Below, in pieces: positions 33,323 through 43,531 of a DNA stretch of 55,835 nucleotides. The stretch comes from Eubacterium sp. (GTDB lineage: Bacteria > Bacillota_A > Clostridia > Lachnospirales > Lachnospiraceae): positions 1-55,835 of the forward strand of contig JAMPGN010000002.1 of the NCBI GenBank assembly GCA_023663915.1, written 5' to 3'. The notes beneath the pieces were generated by a model that ran no database searches, was not told where the DNA came from, and worked only from the letters and a program-made list of their open reading frames with translations. Both the position numbers and the translations under genes were made by a program. How positions within the stretch are numbered: the first letter of the stretch is position 1; each line of letters begins with the position of its first letter.

Positions 33323-34954
33323 ATGGCTGCTAAAGCGATCAGTATAGAGATCGGCTACTCGCTGACAAGGGTCTGTGAAGTTGATTATAAGGCAAAAACA
33401 CATAGGGTATACAGGTCTTTTACCATACCTACAGCGGAGGGTGTCGTCAATGACGGCGTACTCATGGCGTCACCGGAGTACATAGAGACGCTCAAGTCAG
33501 CAATTTCAGAGAGGAAAATCAAGACAAAGCAGGTAGTATTTTCTATCACATCGGGAAGAATTGCGAGCCGTGAGGTTACGATTCCGTTTGTAAAAGAAAA
33601 CCGTATCGCAGATGTGGTAAATGCTAATGCATCCGATTATTTCCCGGTAGATTTAAGCCAATATCAGTTAGCATACAGCATTTTGGGAATCATAGGAGAC
33701 CCGAAAGGCATTCAGCAGTACAAACTGTTGGTGATGGCTGCACCGGCGGCGCTTTTGAACGGATATTATGATCTGGCGAAAGCCTTGAAACTGGAAGTTG
33801 CGGCGATTGATTATGCAGGCAACAGTGTATTCCAAGTGGCGAAAGACAAACATCCGCAGGGGACAAGCCTCGTGATTAAAGTTGACGAGCGTTCCTCGCT
33901 TGTGATGGCAGTCCGGGATGCAAGGCTTGCGTTTGTCAGAAATGTGGCATATGGCGTGGAAGAAGCGATACAGACCGTCATGGATTCCGGACAGTGGGGT
34001 GATATTGATTCGGTTCGGGCGGCAATGGAAGTCATGTCGTTGAATGACTGTATGGACGAGACAGAAGTGATTGAAGCGATTGCGCCGCTTATATCAGGTA
34101 TCGGCAGGGTTGTGGATTATTATACATCCCACAATTCAGATACAGTGGTTGAGAATGTATACATAACAGGTCTCGGGGCTAATATCAGGGGACTGGATGA
34201 ACTTCTCTCCGGTGAGATCAATCTTCCGGTCGAAGTACTGCGTCAGATACAAGGCTGGAATCTGGAAAAAAGTTTCAGAACACAGTATTATGGCGAGTAT
34301 GTTGCCTGTGTAGGAGCGGCGGCTTCTCCCCTCGGATTTAAGAAGGATGCAGAGAAGTCCAAGGGGAAAGAAAAGTCGAAAGGCAGCAGGGGAGGGATCA
34401 ATCCGGCGCCGGCTGCCTATACGATTCTCATTTTAGGGATTGTCATTGCAGTTGTTCTGGCGGCAGTTTCCATTTTAAGATATATGGATTTACAGAAGAC
34501 AAACATGGAGTTAAAGGTGCAGAATACAGCGTTGGAGGAGATCGTTCCGGTCTACAATGAATATACCGCGACGCTGGCTTCTTACAATATGGTAACAGCG
34601 ATGTATTCCAGGACGGAGAACAGGAATGAGGAACTCGTGGAGTTCCTGGAAGAACTTGAGGGCAAAATGCCGAGCGATATACATGTAATCTCCTTTACGA
34701 GTACGGTGGACGGCGTGGCGCTTAACATGAATGTAAGCAGTAAGAGTGAAGCGGCGGCAGCAGTGGAACAGCTCAGGTCTTTTATCAGTCTGGTGCCGGA
34801 CAGCGTGACAGTCAATTCCGTAGTCGAGGAGATTGATGAGGAAGCCGGAACGGTATCCGTCAATTTCTCGGTGGCAGCGATTTACAGGGATGTGCACGCG
34901 GTTGCCGAAGCTGATACCGACAATACAGATACTGCGGCAGATACACAAGAGTAG
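33323..34954 (+). CDS. PilM-PilN fusion, pilus assembly
   Basis: Residues about 1-345 form an actin-like PilM ATPase (ISIEIGYSLTRVCEVDYK, FPVDLSQYQLAYSILG, VYITGLGANIRGLDELLSG), and the remainder is a PilN-like protein. A linker rich in K, S and G (about 350-372) is followed by one transmembrane helix (YTILILGIVIAVVLAAVSIL), a coiled coil (LQKTNMELKVQNTALEE) and a ferredoxin-like domain. In Gram-negative bacteria PilM (cytoplasmic) binds the N-terminal tail of PilN, so a fusion fixes this contact covalently. The next gene is pilO-like. ATG 33323 follows aaaggaga. Confidence 0.88.
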   Translation: MAAKAISIEIGYSLTRVCEVDYKAKTHRVYRSFTIPTAEGVVNDGVLMASPEYIETLKSAISERKIKTKQVVFSITSGRIASREVTIPFVKENRIADVVNANASDYFPVDLSQYQLAYSILGIIGDPKGIQQYKLLVMAAPAALLNGYYDLAKALKLEVAAIDYAGNSVFQVAKDKHPQGTSLVIKVDERSSLVMAVRDARLAFVRNVAYGVEEAIQTVMDSGQWGDIDSVRAAMEVMSLNDCMDETEVIEAIAPLISGIGRVVDYYTSHNSDTVVENVYITGLGANIRGLDELLSGEINLPVEVLRQIQGWNLEKSFRTQYYGEYVACVGAAASPLGFKKDAEKSKGKEKSKGSRGGINPAPAAYTILILGIVIAVVLAAVSILRYMDLQKTNMELKVQNTALEEIVPVYNEYTATLASYNMVTAMYSRTENRNEELVEFLEELEGKMPSDIHVISFTSTVDGVALNMNVSSKSEAAAAVEQLRSFISLVPDSVTVNSVVEEIDEEAGTVSVNFSVAAIYRDVHAVAEADTDNTDTAADTQE

Positions 34955-34966
34955 GAGGATAGGATC

Positions 34967-35821
34967 ATGAAAGCTTCTAAGAGAGATATATTACTTTTGC
35001 TGGGTCTCCTCGGTATTCTGGCATTGGTCTGTTCCTATTTCCTTGTATTTTGGCCGACCATGGAGAAGGCGGATGCTTTAGAGTGGGAGAATATACAGCT
35101 TCAGGCAAGAATCGACGATCTGAGTTCCAAGATGGATCATAAAGCTTTCTACATTTCAGAGACAGAAAGTATGAATCGGGAAATTGATGCAATTTTCAGG
35201 GAGTTTCCGGTGGCTGTCAAAGAGGAAGACAGTATTTTGTTTGCAATCGGACAGGAGCTGATCGCGCCTATGATGGTCAGCAGTGTCAGCATCAGCGCAT
35301 GTGAGCCGGTTGTCCTGCGGGATGACGGAGAAGACGTGGGTTACACCTATGAGACTGGCGATATTGGGGAATATGAGGCGCAGGAGGGAATTAGTGACGA
35401 TATTGCTGCCTCGGCGGCAGACCCGGATGGCAGCGGACTAAGCAATGAAAGTACGCCCTCCGTTCTGATGGCGCGCAATGTAACGATCAACTATCTGGTT
35501 TCCTATGAAGGGCTGAAAAGAAGCATCAAAAATATCAGCGTCCAGGACAACCGAATGAGCATCGATAATCTGACTGTATCATATGACGAGTCCACCGGTC
35601 TGCTTACCGGAACGACCAGCGTTGATATGTACTGTATTCCGGGACAGCCGGGCAAGGAGTATGTTGCTCCTGACTTTTCGTCTGTCCTGTTAGGCACAGA
35701 CAATATTTTCGGCTCCATGGAAATCTACAGCGAGCGCGGACTGGAAGAGATTGAAGGCGGTGGATTCGAGGAGGAAGAAGAAACGGACGATACGGCGGAC
35801 GCAGAGGCAGAGGAGGATTAA
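34967..35821 (+). CDS. PilO-like pilus alignment protein
   Basis: The 284-aa protein has one N-terminal transmembrane helix (about 9-28; ILLLLGLLGILALVCSYFL), a coiled coil (LEWENIQLQARIDDLSS) and a ferredoxin-like C-terminal domain with VTINYLVSYEGLKRSIKNI, the segment typical of PilO. The C terminus is very acidic. It lies 12 nt after the PilM-PilN gene, the standard MNO order, and should complete the alignment complex. Sequence similarity to PilO is limited to architecture, order and the last domain. Confidence 0.8.
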   Translation: MKASKRDILLLLGLLGILALVCSYFLVFWPTMEKADALEWENIQLQARIDDLSSKMDHKAFYISETESMNREIDAIFREFPVAVKEEDSILFAIGQELIAPMMVSSVSISACEPVVLRDDGEDVGYTYETGDIGEYEAQEGISDDIAASAADPDGSGLSNESTPSVLMARNVTINYLVSYEGLKRSIKNISVQDNRMSIDNLTVSYDESTGLLTGTTSVDMYCIPGQPGKEYVAPDFSSVLLGTDNIFGSMEIYSERGLEEIEGGGFEEEEETDDTADAEAEED

Positions 35822-35861
35822 GATGCTGGGAATATAGAATCAGACTAAGGCGACACGACAT

Positions 35862-37304
35862 ATGAAAACGATCACACGCGGAGGACAACTGAATGAGGAA
35901 AATAGGAAAACCCCGGACGCGGGTTTCTCGTTAATCGAGCTGCTGGTTGCGGTGACGATTCTTGCCATCATCGTTATTCCGCTGTTACATATGTTTGTCA
36001 CTTCCACGAGAATTAATGTGAAGTCCAGGCAGAAACTGCGTGCGACCACGCTGGCACAGGATATCATGGAAGGGCTTAAAGCATATACGCTTGAGGAGGT
36101 CAGCGCACAGTTTGAACCGCCGGATGGCATGGGTGGGAATACATACCACTATCCGGCGGACGGTTTTTATATATTGAACAGCAGTCTGATCCAGGGCGGC
36201 GTGCAGGATTTGACAGATCAAAAGGCGGAATATGAAGGCGTCTATTATTTTGGCATCGAAAATCTTAAGCTGCAGGACGGTGAGTATGATGCATTGATCA
36301 GGCTTGACGCATCTACCTATGGAAAATATAGGAATGCGCACGACGGTTACAACAGGAGAACACCGCATGACAATTTGTTTAATGACAAATCTTATGCTGA
36401 AATCGGAAGCGTAGCCGAGACAAACGGCGGCGGGGACGAGACGGACAGCAGTTATCATGAAAGTAAACTGTTAAGCGGGGCTGTCCTGGATGATGTAAAA
36501 CCGCAGATCGAGCAGGATATTATGGATGCCGGCGGAACTCTGCCCGATCGCTGGGATGAGCTGGATCTGGAGGATATTGTTGATACGAGGACGATCAGGA
36601 TCGTGATAAGTGATGCCGGTGACGGGCAGTGTAAGGCAGCAGTCACTTTTACTTATGATTGCAGTTATACCTATAACGGGACGAAATATACCTATACGAG
36701 TAACGGGCATGACGGCTCGGCGGCTGGCAGGGTAGTTGACATCCCGCGCACTTTTACCAGTGGGAAATTTTACCTGTTTTATTACCCGATTTACTCAACG
36801 CGTATGATCGATAAAATCGAATTTGAGATAAAAGACCCGGATAAAGTGCTTGACGAAGCAAATCCGTTGTTGAAGGAAATTGTGGTAGCGAAACAGATCC
36901 GGTCGGATGTGCGTGCGTCAGAGAATCTTATCGTGCCCGAACTGCCTCTTACGGGACCGGAAAGTTTGTATGAGAAAGAGGATGCTTATGTTGTACGGGA
37001 AATAAGGGTAACGCCGTCTGTCCCGCTGACCCGGAATTTGATTTTTAAGACCAATTTATATACAAATCTGGCGGACGGGAGCGATGCCGACCAGGTGAAT
37101 CATTACGTTAATCCATATGTCATGTCTTACGCTTTGACGGGTGATATTACAAGCGATAAAGTAACGAATGTTATTTATGATATAGAGATTCGTGTTTACG
37201 AGGGCGGGGCTGCCAGGCATTTTACGGACAGCCGGGATAATTATGATTTTGAGGATAATGACGAAGTGCAGAAACTTGCCACGATTACGAATGTGAGTGA
37301 CTAA
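35862..37304 (+). CDS. large minor pilin (PilV/PulJ-type N terminus)
   Basis: 480 aa. A prepilin signal ends at G21, then FSLIELLVAVTILAIIVIPLLHMF with glutamate at +5. The mature domain is much larger than a normal pilin (about 460 residues) and is rich in charged and tyrosine residues. I recognise no domain in it. Its size and position among minor pilins suggest a priming or tip-associated role. ATG 35862 has no strong Shine-Dalgarno. Confidence 0.8.
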   Translation: MKTITRGGQLNEENRKTPDAGFSLIELLVAVTILAIIVIPLLHMFVTSTRINVKSRQKLRATTLAQDIMEGLKAYTLEEVSAQFEPPDGMGGNTYHYPADGFYILNSSLIQGGVQDLTDQKAEYEGVYYFGIENLKLQDGEYDALIRLDASTYGKYRNAHDGYNRRTPHDNLFNDKSYAEIGSVAETNGGGDETDSSYHESKLLSGAVLDDVKPQIEQDIMDAGGTLPDRWDELDLEDIVDTRTIRIVISDAGDGQCKAAVTFTYDCSYTYNGTKYTYTSNGHDGSAAGRVVDIPRTFTSGKFYLFYYPIYSTRMIDKIEFEIKDPDKVLDEANPLLKEIVVAKQIRSDVRASENLIVPELPLTGPESLYEKEDAYVVREIRVTPSVPLTRNLIFKTNLYTNLADGSDADQVNHYVNPYVMSYALTGDITSDKVTNVIYDIEIRVYEGGAARHFTDSRDNYDFEDNDEVQKLATITNVSD

Positions 37305-37328
37305 CTGGATTGCGGGAGACAACAGCCT

Positions 37329-40022
37329 ATGAAAAAGCCGTGTGAGGGTGGAAAATTGCTTTTTGGCAGACGGAATAAAAGGGATGACAGAGGGTCGGCG
37401 ATCGTGATCGTTATTATCGCCATGGCGTTGATTGGCATATTGGCGACCACGATTTTGTGGGCGTCTTATTTAAACTATCGTATCAAGATCAATGATTTGA
37501 AAGTAAAAAACAGTTTTTACTCGGCGGAAACGATTATCGAGCAGATTCAGGCGGGTGTGAAGAAAAATGTGTCTGAGGCGATCAGCGAGGCTTATCAGGA
37601 AGTCGTGAGCAACTGGGATGCATTAGGGACAGACGCTAACCGTGAGAGCTATTTTATGACGGCATATATTGAGGCGGTGGAAGACAGGTTTATAACGCCG
37701 ACATGTCATACGGGTGAGTATGACAAAAATATATTGAAGAAATTCATTGATAAGCAGTGGTGGAATGCCAACAACCCAAACGGCTATATTGTGGAGGAAT
37801 CATGGAATAACGCGCTGCCTTCGTTCAAGGCGGCAAATTCTGTGAATGGCTATGGCAGTATGGCTCTCCGGAATATCTGTGTGGAGTTCTATGACAGCGA
37901 AGGCTATCTCTCTATCATCAACACGGACATCGCCATCGATGTACCGAAACTGCGTTTCACACAGGCAGGCACGATCGACAGGCTGTATTCTTATGTGCTC
38001 ATCGGTGGGGAAGGCATCGAGATGGATGGAAACACGGTGGTTGTAAGGGGCAGTATTTATGGCGGTGTGGACGACATTGGGAAGGGCGGAATCCAGATTG
38101 CCAGAGGAAGTCATGTGACGATAGAAGATGCGTCTTATGTTGTTTCGGGTGGAGAGATTGTTGTAGGCAATGACCCGGTTTTTACGAGTATGGTTCATCA
38201 GAATGCTGAACTGATCGTGAGAAATGTGGTACAGGATGGTAAGGGATTCCGGACGAATGTGTATGCAGACGGACTGGCGTTAAACGGCAGTCATTTAGAC
38301 GTATCGGGAAGAATGTATATAGCAAATGACCTGGTTTTGTCCGGCAATGGCAGCAGCGTATCGCTGGCGGGACAGTATTACGGGTATGGTAATACAAATA
38401 CGTCTACAAAACAGATGCTGACACCTAAGAAAGATGAATCCGGCAATATTGAAACAGGCGCGGATGGCAGCCCGGTTATGGTGTATAAGAATGTGAATCC
38501 GGCGAGCACGAGCAGCGCGATTGTCATTAACGGTAAAAATTCAACCGTTGACCTGACACAGCTTACGACGCTTCAGCTGGCAGGACGGGCATATGTCAGT
38601 CTGTCGGAAACGGATGAAGATACAAGCGGAATGCCGCATGTGCTGATGGGAGAGTCCATTTCCGTCAAGAGCAACCAGATTGCGTATCTTGTTCCGGCGG
38701 AATGTGTGGGTACTTTAAATGGCGAGTCTGTCATCGGGCAGAATCCGGTGTCTTTCAAGACATGGGCAGAGATGCTGCAGAGCCTGCCTGAATATCTGGC
38801 TGCTGCAGAAGGAATTGACGGAGAAGATGTTAGTACCGGAAACGGCGGTCCGGCGGACAATGATTACCGGATTGTGGATGCCAGCAGAGCGGCGGCGAAG
38901 CTGGGCGGCGGAAAACTGATCGATTTTGGGATACAGGATATTAAAGCAAGTGATTTAAACGGAGTGGACCTGGAAAATCCCGCAGCGGTCATTACGGCGT
39001 TAAACCAGAAAGCAATCGCAAATGGCTCAGGCGTCAGGTTTCTTTATAAACCGGACAAAGAACAGGTGTATCTCTACCTTGTCATGGATGCTGATAATGC
39101 GGCTGAATATTTTACACAGTATTATAATGTCAATAGCAATAAAGAAAGTCTGGATGCTTACTTTAATCAGTATGTGACCGGAGGAATCAGGCTGAAAAGC
39201 AATGTCCAGGGGTATACGGTACTTGGTAACAGTATGGTATCCGTTACCGATGCAGGCAGCGGCGATGCAGTTATGACGTCACCGGAAGGTGAGAATCTTG
39301 TCCGGTTATTGTCGGGGGTCCGGAATGTTCCGGCGGCGGGCGATGCAGGGGAGTCTTCCACGGCGGAGGAAGCAGGCAATTATCAGGAAATATCCGATAA
39401 TGTGGAACAGACGGACGTTGACGAGGAAGAATTAAAAGAGCCGGATGAGATCATGGCGAGTTATGAGAACCTGACCACAAATTTGTTGGAAGACGATCCG
39501 GGCACGGAAGAAAACGTGTTTGAGAACCTTGTTAAGCTGGGGACTGATCCGACAGATCTTGAGGGTGTGCAGGGATTGCAGGATTATCTGAACGCGAATC
39601 ATGGTAAAGTAGAGTTCACGACCGGAGAGGCGGCGAATACATTAAGGGCAGTGCTGGTAGACAGTACAAAACAATCCGGTGACGTGTACAAAGTAGGCAG
39701 CCATACAGGTGACCGCAATATAAGACTTGTAGTCGCGGTAGGGGATGTGGAAGTAACCGGTGATTTCCAGGGATTGATTATTGCCAGCGGTAGGATTACT
39801 GTTGCGGGCAATGCAGCCATCAAAAAAGATGGCGAGGGCGTATATGCTGTTCTTCAGGCACAATCCGAGGTATCAGGTGATACAAATGTTCCGGCAGATA
39901 TCCTGTGTAATGGTTCCGGGATGGTCAAGAGCGGTTATGAGGAGGCCGATGTGGACGAAGAAGGAAATCTTAATATTGATTATTCCGAGATCGTCCGGTA
40001 TGAGAACTGGATCAAGAAATAG
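37329..40022 (+). CDS. giant PilX-like minor pilin-associated protein
   Basis: 897 aa. The N terminus MKKPCEGGKLLFGRRNKR is followed by RGSAIVIVIIAMALIGILA, a pilin-like helix without the +5 glutamate, as in PilX-type proteins, so whether PilD processes it is uncertain. The middle (about 220-480) is glycine- and asparagine-rich with repeated short beta strands (GNTVVVRGSIYGG, GSHLDVSGRMYIANDLVLSGN), suggesting a beta-helix or bactofilin-like fold. A second such segment (LVVAVGDVEVTGDFQGLI) lies near the C terminus. It is probably extracellular, anchored by the pilin helix. It may expose adhesive surfaces at the tip. Confidence 0.75.
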   Translation: MKKPCEGGKLLFGRRNKRDDRGSAIVIVIIAMALIGILATTILWASYLNYRIKINDLKVKNSFYSAETIIEQIQAGVKKNVSEAISEAYQEVVSNWDALGTDANRESYFMTAYIEAVEDRFITPTCHTGEYDKNILKKFIDKQWWNANNPNGYIVEESWNNALPSFKAANSVNGYGSMALRNICVEFYDSEGYLSIINTDIAIDVPKLRFTQAGTIDRLYSYVLIGGEGIEMDGNTVVVRGSIYGGVDDIGKGGIQIARGSHVTIEDASYVVSGGEIVVGNDPVFTSMVHQNAELIVRNVVQDGKGFRTNVYADGLALNGSHLDVSGRMYIANDLVLSGNGSSVSLAGQYYGYGNTNTSTKQMLTPKKDESGNIETGADGSPVMVYKNVNPASTSSAIVINGKNSTVDLTQLTTLQLAGRAYVSLSETDEDTSGMPHVLMGESISVKSNQIAYLVPAECVGTLNGESVIGQNPVSFKTWAEMLQSLPEYLAAAEGIDGEDVSTGNGGPADNDYRIVDASRAAAKLGGGKLIDFGIQDIKASDLNGVDLENPAAVITALNQKAIANGSGVRFLYKPDKEQVYLYLVMDADNAAEYFTQYYNVNSNKESLDAYFNQYVTGGIRLKSNVQGYTVLGNSMVSVTDAGSGDAVMTSPEGENLVRLLSGVRNVPAAGDAGESSTAEEAGNYQEISDNVEQTDVDEEELKEPDEIMASYENLTTNLLEDDPGTEENVFENLVKLGTDPTDLEGVQGLQDYLNANHGKVEFTTGEAANTLRAVLVDSTKQSGDVYKVGSHTGDRNIRLVVAVGDVEVTGDFQGLIIASGRITVAGNAAIKKDGEGVYAVLQAQSEVSGDTNVPADILCNGSGMVKSGYEEADVDEEGNLNIDYSEIVRYENWIKK

Positions 40023-40042
40023 CAGTGAGAGGATAAAGGCAG

Positions 40043-40591
40043 ATGCGCAGATTGAAGAAAAATAACAGTGGTTTTTCTATTATAGAATTGATCATTGTCA
40101 TAGCAATCATAGCGGTGATCATCACGACGGCGGCACTGTCGATCGGTCTTGTTTTCAGCGCCAATGCCAGAACCTGCGCCAACGACATTATGGGAGCGAT
40201 ATCGGAATGTAAGATCGCAACGATGAGTGGCGGACGAGGGAATGTGAGACTGATTCTTTACCGAGATGACAGCGGTAATATATTCAGTGAACTGCAGACA
40301 AGGGAGTCGGCGGCGGCAGGCTGGGTCACAGGCAATGACGGCGCGGAAAAGATCGGTGCGAGAAGATGTATGGTAGGCGCTACGGATGGCGGAGACGATC
40401 TTCCAACGAGAGACAGCGCATGGGAAATCTATTTTGACAGGAGTTCCGGGTCGTTTCTGGAGAATCTGGATGGCGGGGCTGACGCCACAAGCGTATGGGA
40501 GATTTATGTGCAGGGCGGCAGGAAGAATTATCATATCCGGTTGGAAAAGCTGACAGGCAAAACGACATTGGAGCTGCTTGCTTCTCCATGA
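40043..40591 (+). CDS. minor pilin (GspH/FimT-type)
   Basis: 182 aa with prepilin signal MRRLKKNNSG cleaved after G10, then FSIIELIIVIAIIAVII with glutamate at +5. A short helix spine (FSANARTCANDIMGAISEC) leads into a beta-rich domain. GspH/FimT-type minor pilins initiate pilus assembly; FimT also binds DNA in some transformable bacteria. That function is not shown by the sequence here. Confidence 0.85.
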   Translation: MRRLKKNNSGFSIIELIIVIAIIAVIITTAALSIGLVFSANARTCANDIMGAISECKIATMSGGRGNVRLILYRDDSGNIFSELQTRESAAAGWVTGNDGAEKIGARRCMVGATDGGDDLPTRDSAWEIYFDRSSGSFLENLDGGADATSVWEIYVQGGRKNYHIRLEKLTGKTTLELLASP

Positions 40592-40645
40592 TGTATCGGC
40601 AGTCATTGAGCGGGAGTTGATCAGGCAGAAAGGAATCACAGTACC

Positions 40646-43498
40646 ATGAGAAAGGATCAAAAAGGCTTTACATTGGTGGAATTGATCATAGCGGCGGCAA
40701 TCCTGGCGATCGTGACGCTGGCAGTCTGTGGTTTCATTGTTGTAGGATCGAGGAGTTACACATCGGCAAATACGGATATCATGTTACAGCAGGAGGCACA
40801 GCTTGCACTGAACCAGATTTCTGACGTTATCATCGATACGACAGATAGTATTAATTACGGTGACGGAACGGAAACTGTCCTTAAAGACTCTGAGTTTGGC
40901 AGTGAACCGGATCAAAAGATTCTGGTAGTTGTCAATAAAAAAGGCGGCAATAATGATAACGATAGTTATCGTTTCGAGTGGAGCAGGGACACGGAGACGA
41001 TTTATTTCAATACAAGCGACACTGTGATAGACGATGCCCATCCGGCGCCTGTCTTTGACAATGGGAATCGTGCCATTTTCGCACAGCATGTCAAAGAACT
41101 GCATATCGATATTTCGCAATTTGAAGAAAACAGGATGGTCATGATTTCCATGACTTTTGAGAATGGCAACAGGGAATACACTACTTCCAGTAATGTTACC
41201 GTGCGCAACCGGATTTCGATCAATCAGATTGACATAGAGCCAATGAAAAAGGCGGAAGATTTTGCGATCACAACGCTGAAAAATGTTACGCTGGAGCCGG
41301 GCGACAATTTTAATCTGAACGAGAAAACAGAGATTCGTACCACGTCCGCTGATGCAGCGGTTGTGTGGGAAATGGCAGAACCGGACATAACAACTTCCAC
41401 CGTTACGGCGGATGGTCAGTTGAGCATTGGCACGAATGAGACAAGACAAAGTTTCTTAGTGCGGGTCTGCCGCGTGAATGAAGAATATGCCAATCAGAAT
41501 GATAAAGTGGCTAAGACAGTCAAAGTCAATGTTAAGCGGGTAAACAGTGTTGACCTGAGCTGCTCACAGACGACCGTGAAAGCGGGCGCTGCGGTTACGG
41601 TAAGCGGCAGTGCAAGCGGCTATATGCTGGGAAATTCTTGTGAAGCACATTCCTGTTTTACGGACGATGAGAGCAGGGATCATGACCTCGCACCGGGCGC
41701 ATGGAGGATTGTGCGTGGCCCTGCTGCGATTGAGTCATCGGACGAGAGGAAAGCGGAAATGAAAATACTCTCTACGGCTAAGAAAGGCGACGAGATCGAG
41801 ATAGAAGCGTCCTCCGACTTATCTACCCGAAAAAAGTATGGTACGGTAACAGGGAACCTGATCCTGAAGGTGACTGATGTGGGTACAGGAGCTAAGTTTA
41901 TCGGATCGGAGTTGAAGTTTGCTACGGATAATGATCCGGGTATTTTTGATTATATGCGCTCGCATTTAAGCACGGAACATGGAAGGTATGTTTTCTGTAT
42001 TCGCGTCAGGGAGGCAGGGACAAGCGACAGCAGCAAGGACTGGGTAATGCTTTACTATACAGTGATTGCCAATGAGAGATTTGTTCCGGATATCTTTGGA
42101 TTGGATCATACGAAAAGCTATGAAATATATTTTCAGATGCTTGATCCAAGACCGAAGGGCAGCAGGGAAGAAGCATCCAAAGAAGAAATTACCAACGAAT
42201 ATCTTAGTAATCTCGATGATTCCGGAAAATATATCGGGACGAAATTTGAAGCGGACGATTATTATTATGCAATATTGAACCCGCCGGCTGTCGGTGTTGT
42301 AGTGGATGGTGTGAATTATCCGAATGATGATCCGGGTGATAGGGACAGATACGTACATTTTATCATGCAAGGAAATAATGGAGTCGGAGGATCTGTTTTA
42401 GGTAAAATCACCCCACAGACTGCCATCAATATAGATTTCAATGCGATTCTGAATCGTATGGCTTATACGGCGTACAAAGAGGATGAAAACGGAAACTGGA
42501 TCAGGATATACGGAATCGGTTATGATGATGCGCCGTCTGTCAGCCAGCGTACCGGGACGGAGAGAATTGGCGGGCTGGATCTGGCGGCTGCCAGTCAGAA
42601 TGAATATACCGGTCAAAATGAGTTTGGTGATATTGTCTTTGAGAAACTCGGATCCAGTATGACGATGAAAAGAAATGGTTCGAGTAATCCTGGGGCGGCA
42701 TGTGGGATCTATCACATCGTTCCCGGATTTGTGTACACAAATAATCTCTACATCAGGGGTGACTATTATGTGAAAGATGTTATTTATAAAAAGGTTCCCG
42801 ATGATTACAGTACCTACTATTATAAACAATGGGACTCTGTCATTCATGTAAAGATTGATATGGGACGAAATCTCCAGCTGCCGTCAGTAAATGGAGAAGA
42901 AAGATGGACGAATTTCCCTGTGTCTTCTGATCGGGCATTTCCTTTTGATCTGCAAAGTGAAACAAAGCAGGAAATTACGGAAAATTTTGTGGTATATACA
43001 AAGGATGGACAATGGAGGGAAGAGAAAAAGGATATTACAGTCTCATGTGAGTATTTAGGACAGGATAAATATAGGATTATACTGTCTTTTGTAGAAATAA
43101 AAGGCAGACAGGTTATCACCCATATTTATGGTAAATATGAGTGCGGTATGGGTCAGTCCGAGTGGATCAGGGTAGGTATGGAAGAAACGAAAACAGAGAA
43201 TATCCAGACGAATCTGAGTTTTATAAAGGGCAGTACAGCATACGAAGCTTACTTCCCGACGCCGTCGAGTGCGGATTTTCCGGTCAGTGCATTTATTAAT
43301 GGCAGCACAATCAATAATTGGCAGATGATATTGTTTCGACAAGATGGAAGTGAGGATGCATTAATCGAGAAATGCATGGTAAAGTGCAGCAAACCAGATG
43401 ATGCCTATATACTGGAGCTGTATGGAATGTGGAATGCGTCAGATAAGCTGGGCACATGGACATGCGCCGGCAACGGAACAGAATGGATTAAGCAATAA
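40646..43498 (+). CDS. giant minor pilin with long ectodomain (PilW-type N terminus)
   Basis: 950 aa. Prepilin site after G7 (MRKDQKG), then FTLVELIIAAAILAIVTLAV with +5 glutamate, then a PilW/PulJ-like segment (LNQISDVIIDTTDSINYG). The ectodomain after about residue 200 has Ig-like beta modules (ITTLKNVTLEPGDNFNLN, TVKAGAAVTVSGSASGYM) and a C-terminal part rich in aromatic residues. Normal pilins are 150-250 aa, so the extension is extreme. It would be displayed outside the cell, perhaps at the pilus tip as an adhesin. Ligand unknown. Confidence 0.8.
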   Translation: MRKDQKGFTLVELIIAAAILAIVTLAVCGFIVVGSRSYTSANTDIMLQQEAQLALNQISDVIIDTTDSINYGDGTETVLKDSEFGSEPDQKILVVVNKKGGNNDNDSYRFEWSRDTETIYFNTSDTVIDDAHPAPVFDNGNRAIFAQHVKELHIDISQFEENRMVMISMTFENGNREYTTSSNVTVRNRISINQIDIEPMKKAEDFAITTLKNVTLEPGDNFNLNEKTEIRTTSADAAVVWEMAEPDITTSTVTADGQLSIGTNETRQSFLVRVCRVNEEYANQNDKVAKTVKVNVKRVNSVDLSCSQTTVKAGAAVTVSGSASGYMLGNSCEAHSCFTDDESRDHDLAPGAWRIVRGPAAIESSDERKAEMKILSTAKKGDEIEIEASSDLSTRKKYGTVTGNLILKVTDVGTGAKFIGSELKFATDNDPGIFDYMRSHLSTEHGRYVFCIRVREAGTSDSSKDWVMLYYTVIANERFVPDIFGLDHTKSYEIYFQMLDPRPKGSREEASKEEITNEYLSNLDDSGKYIGTKFEADDYYYAILNPPAVGVVVDGVNYPNDDPGDRDRYVHFIMQGNNGVGGSVLGKITPQTAINIDFNAILNRMAYTAYKEDENGNWIRIYGIGYDDAPSVSQRTGTERIGGLDLAAASQNEYTGQNEFGDIVFEKLGSSMTMKRNGSSNPGAACGIYHIVPGFVYTNNLYIRGDYYVKDVIYKKVPDDYSTYYYKQWDSVIHVKIDMGRNLQLPSVNGEERWTNFPVSSDRAFPFDLQSETKQEITENFVVYTKDGQWREEKKDITVSCEYLGQDKYRIILSFVEIKGRQVITHIYGKYECGMGQSEWIRVGMEETKTENIQTNLSFIKGSTAYEAYFPTPSSADFPVSAFINGSTINNWQMILFRQDGSEDALIEKCMVKCSKPDDAYILELYGMWNASDKLGTWTCAGNGTEWIKQ

Positions 43499-43531
43499 CT
43501 GATATTTTAAACAAGTACTGGGGCGGTAAGT

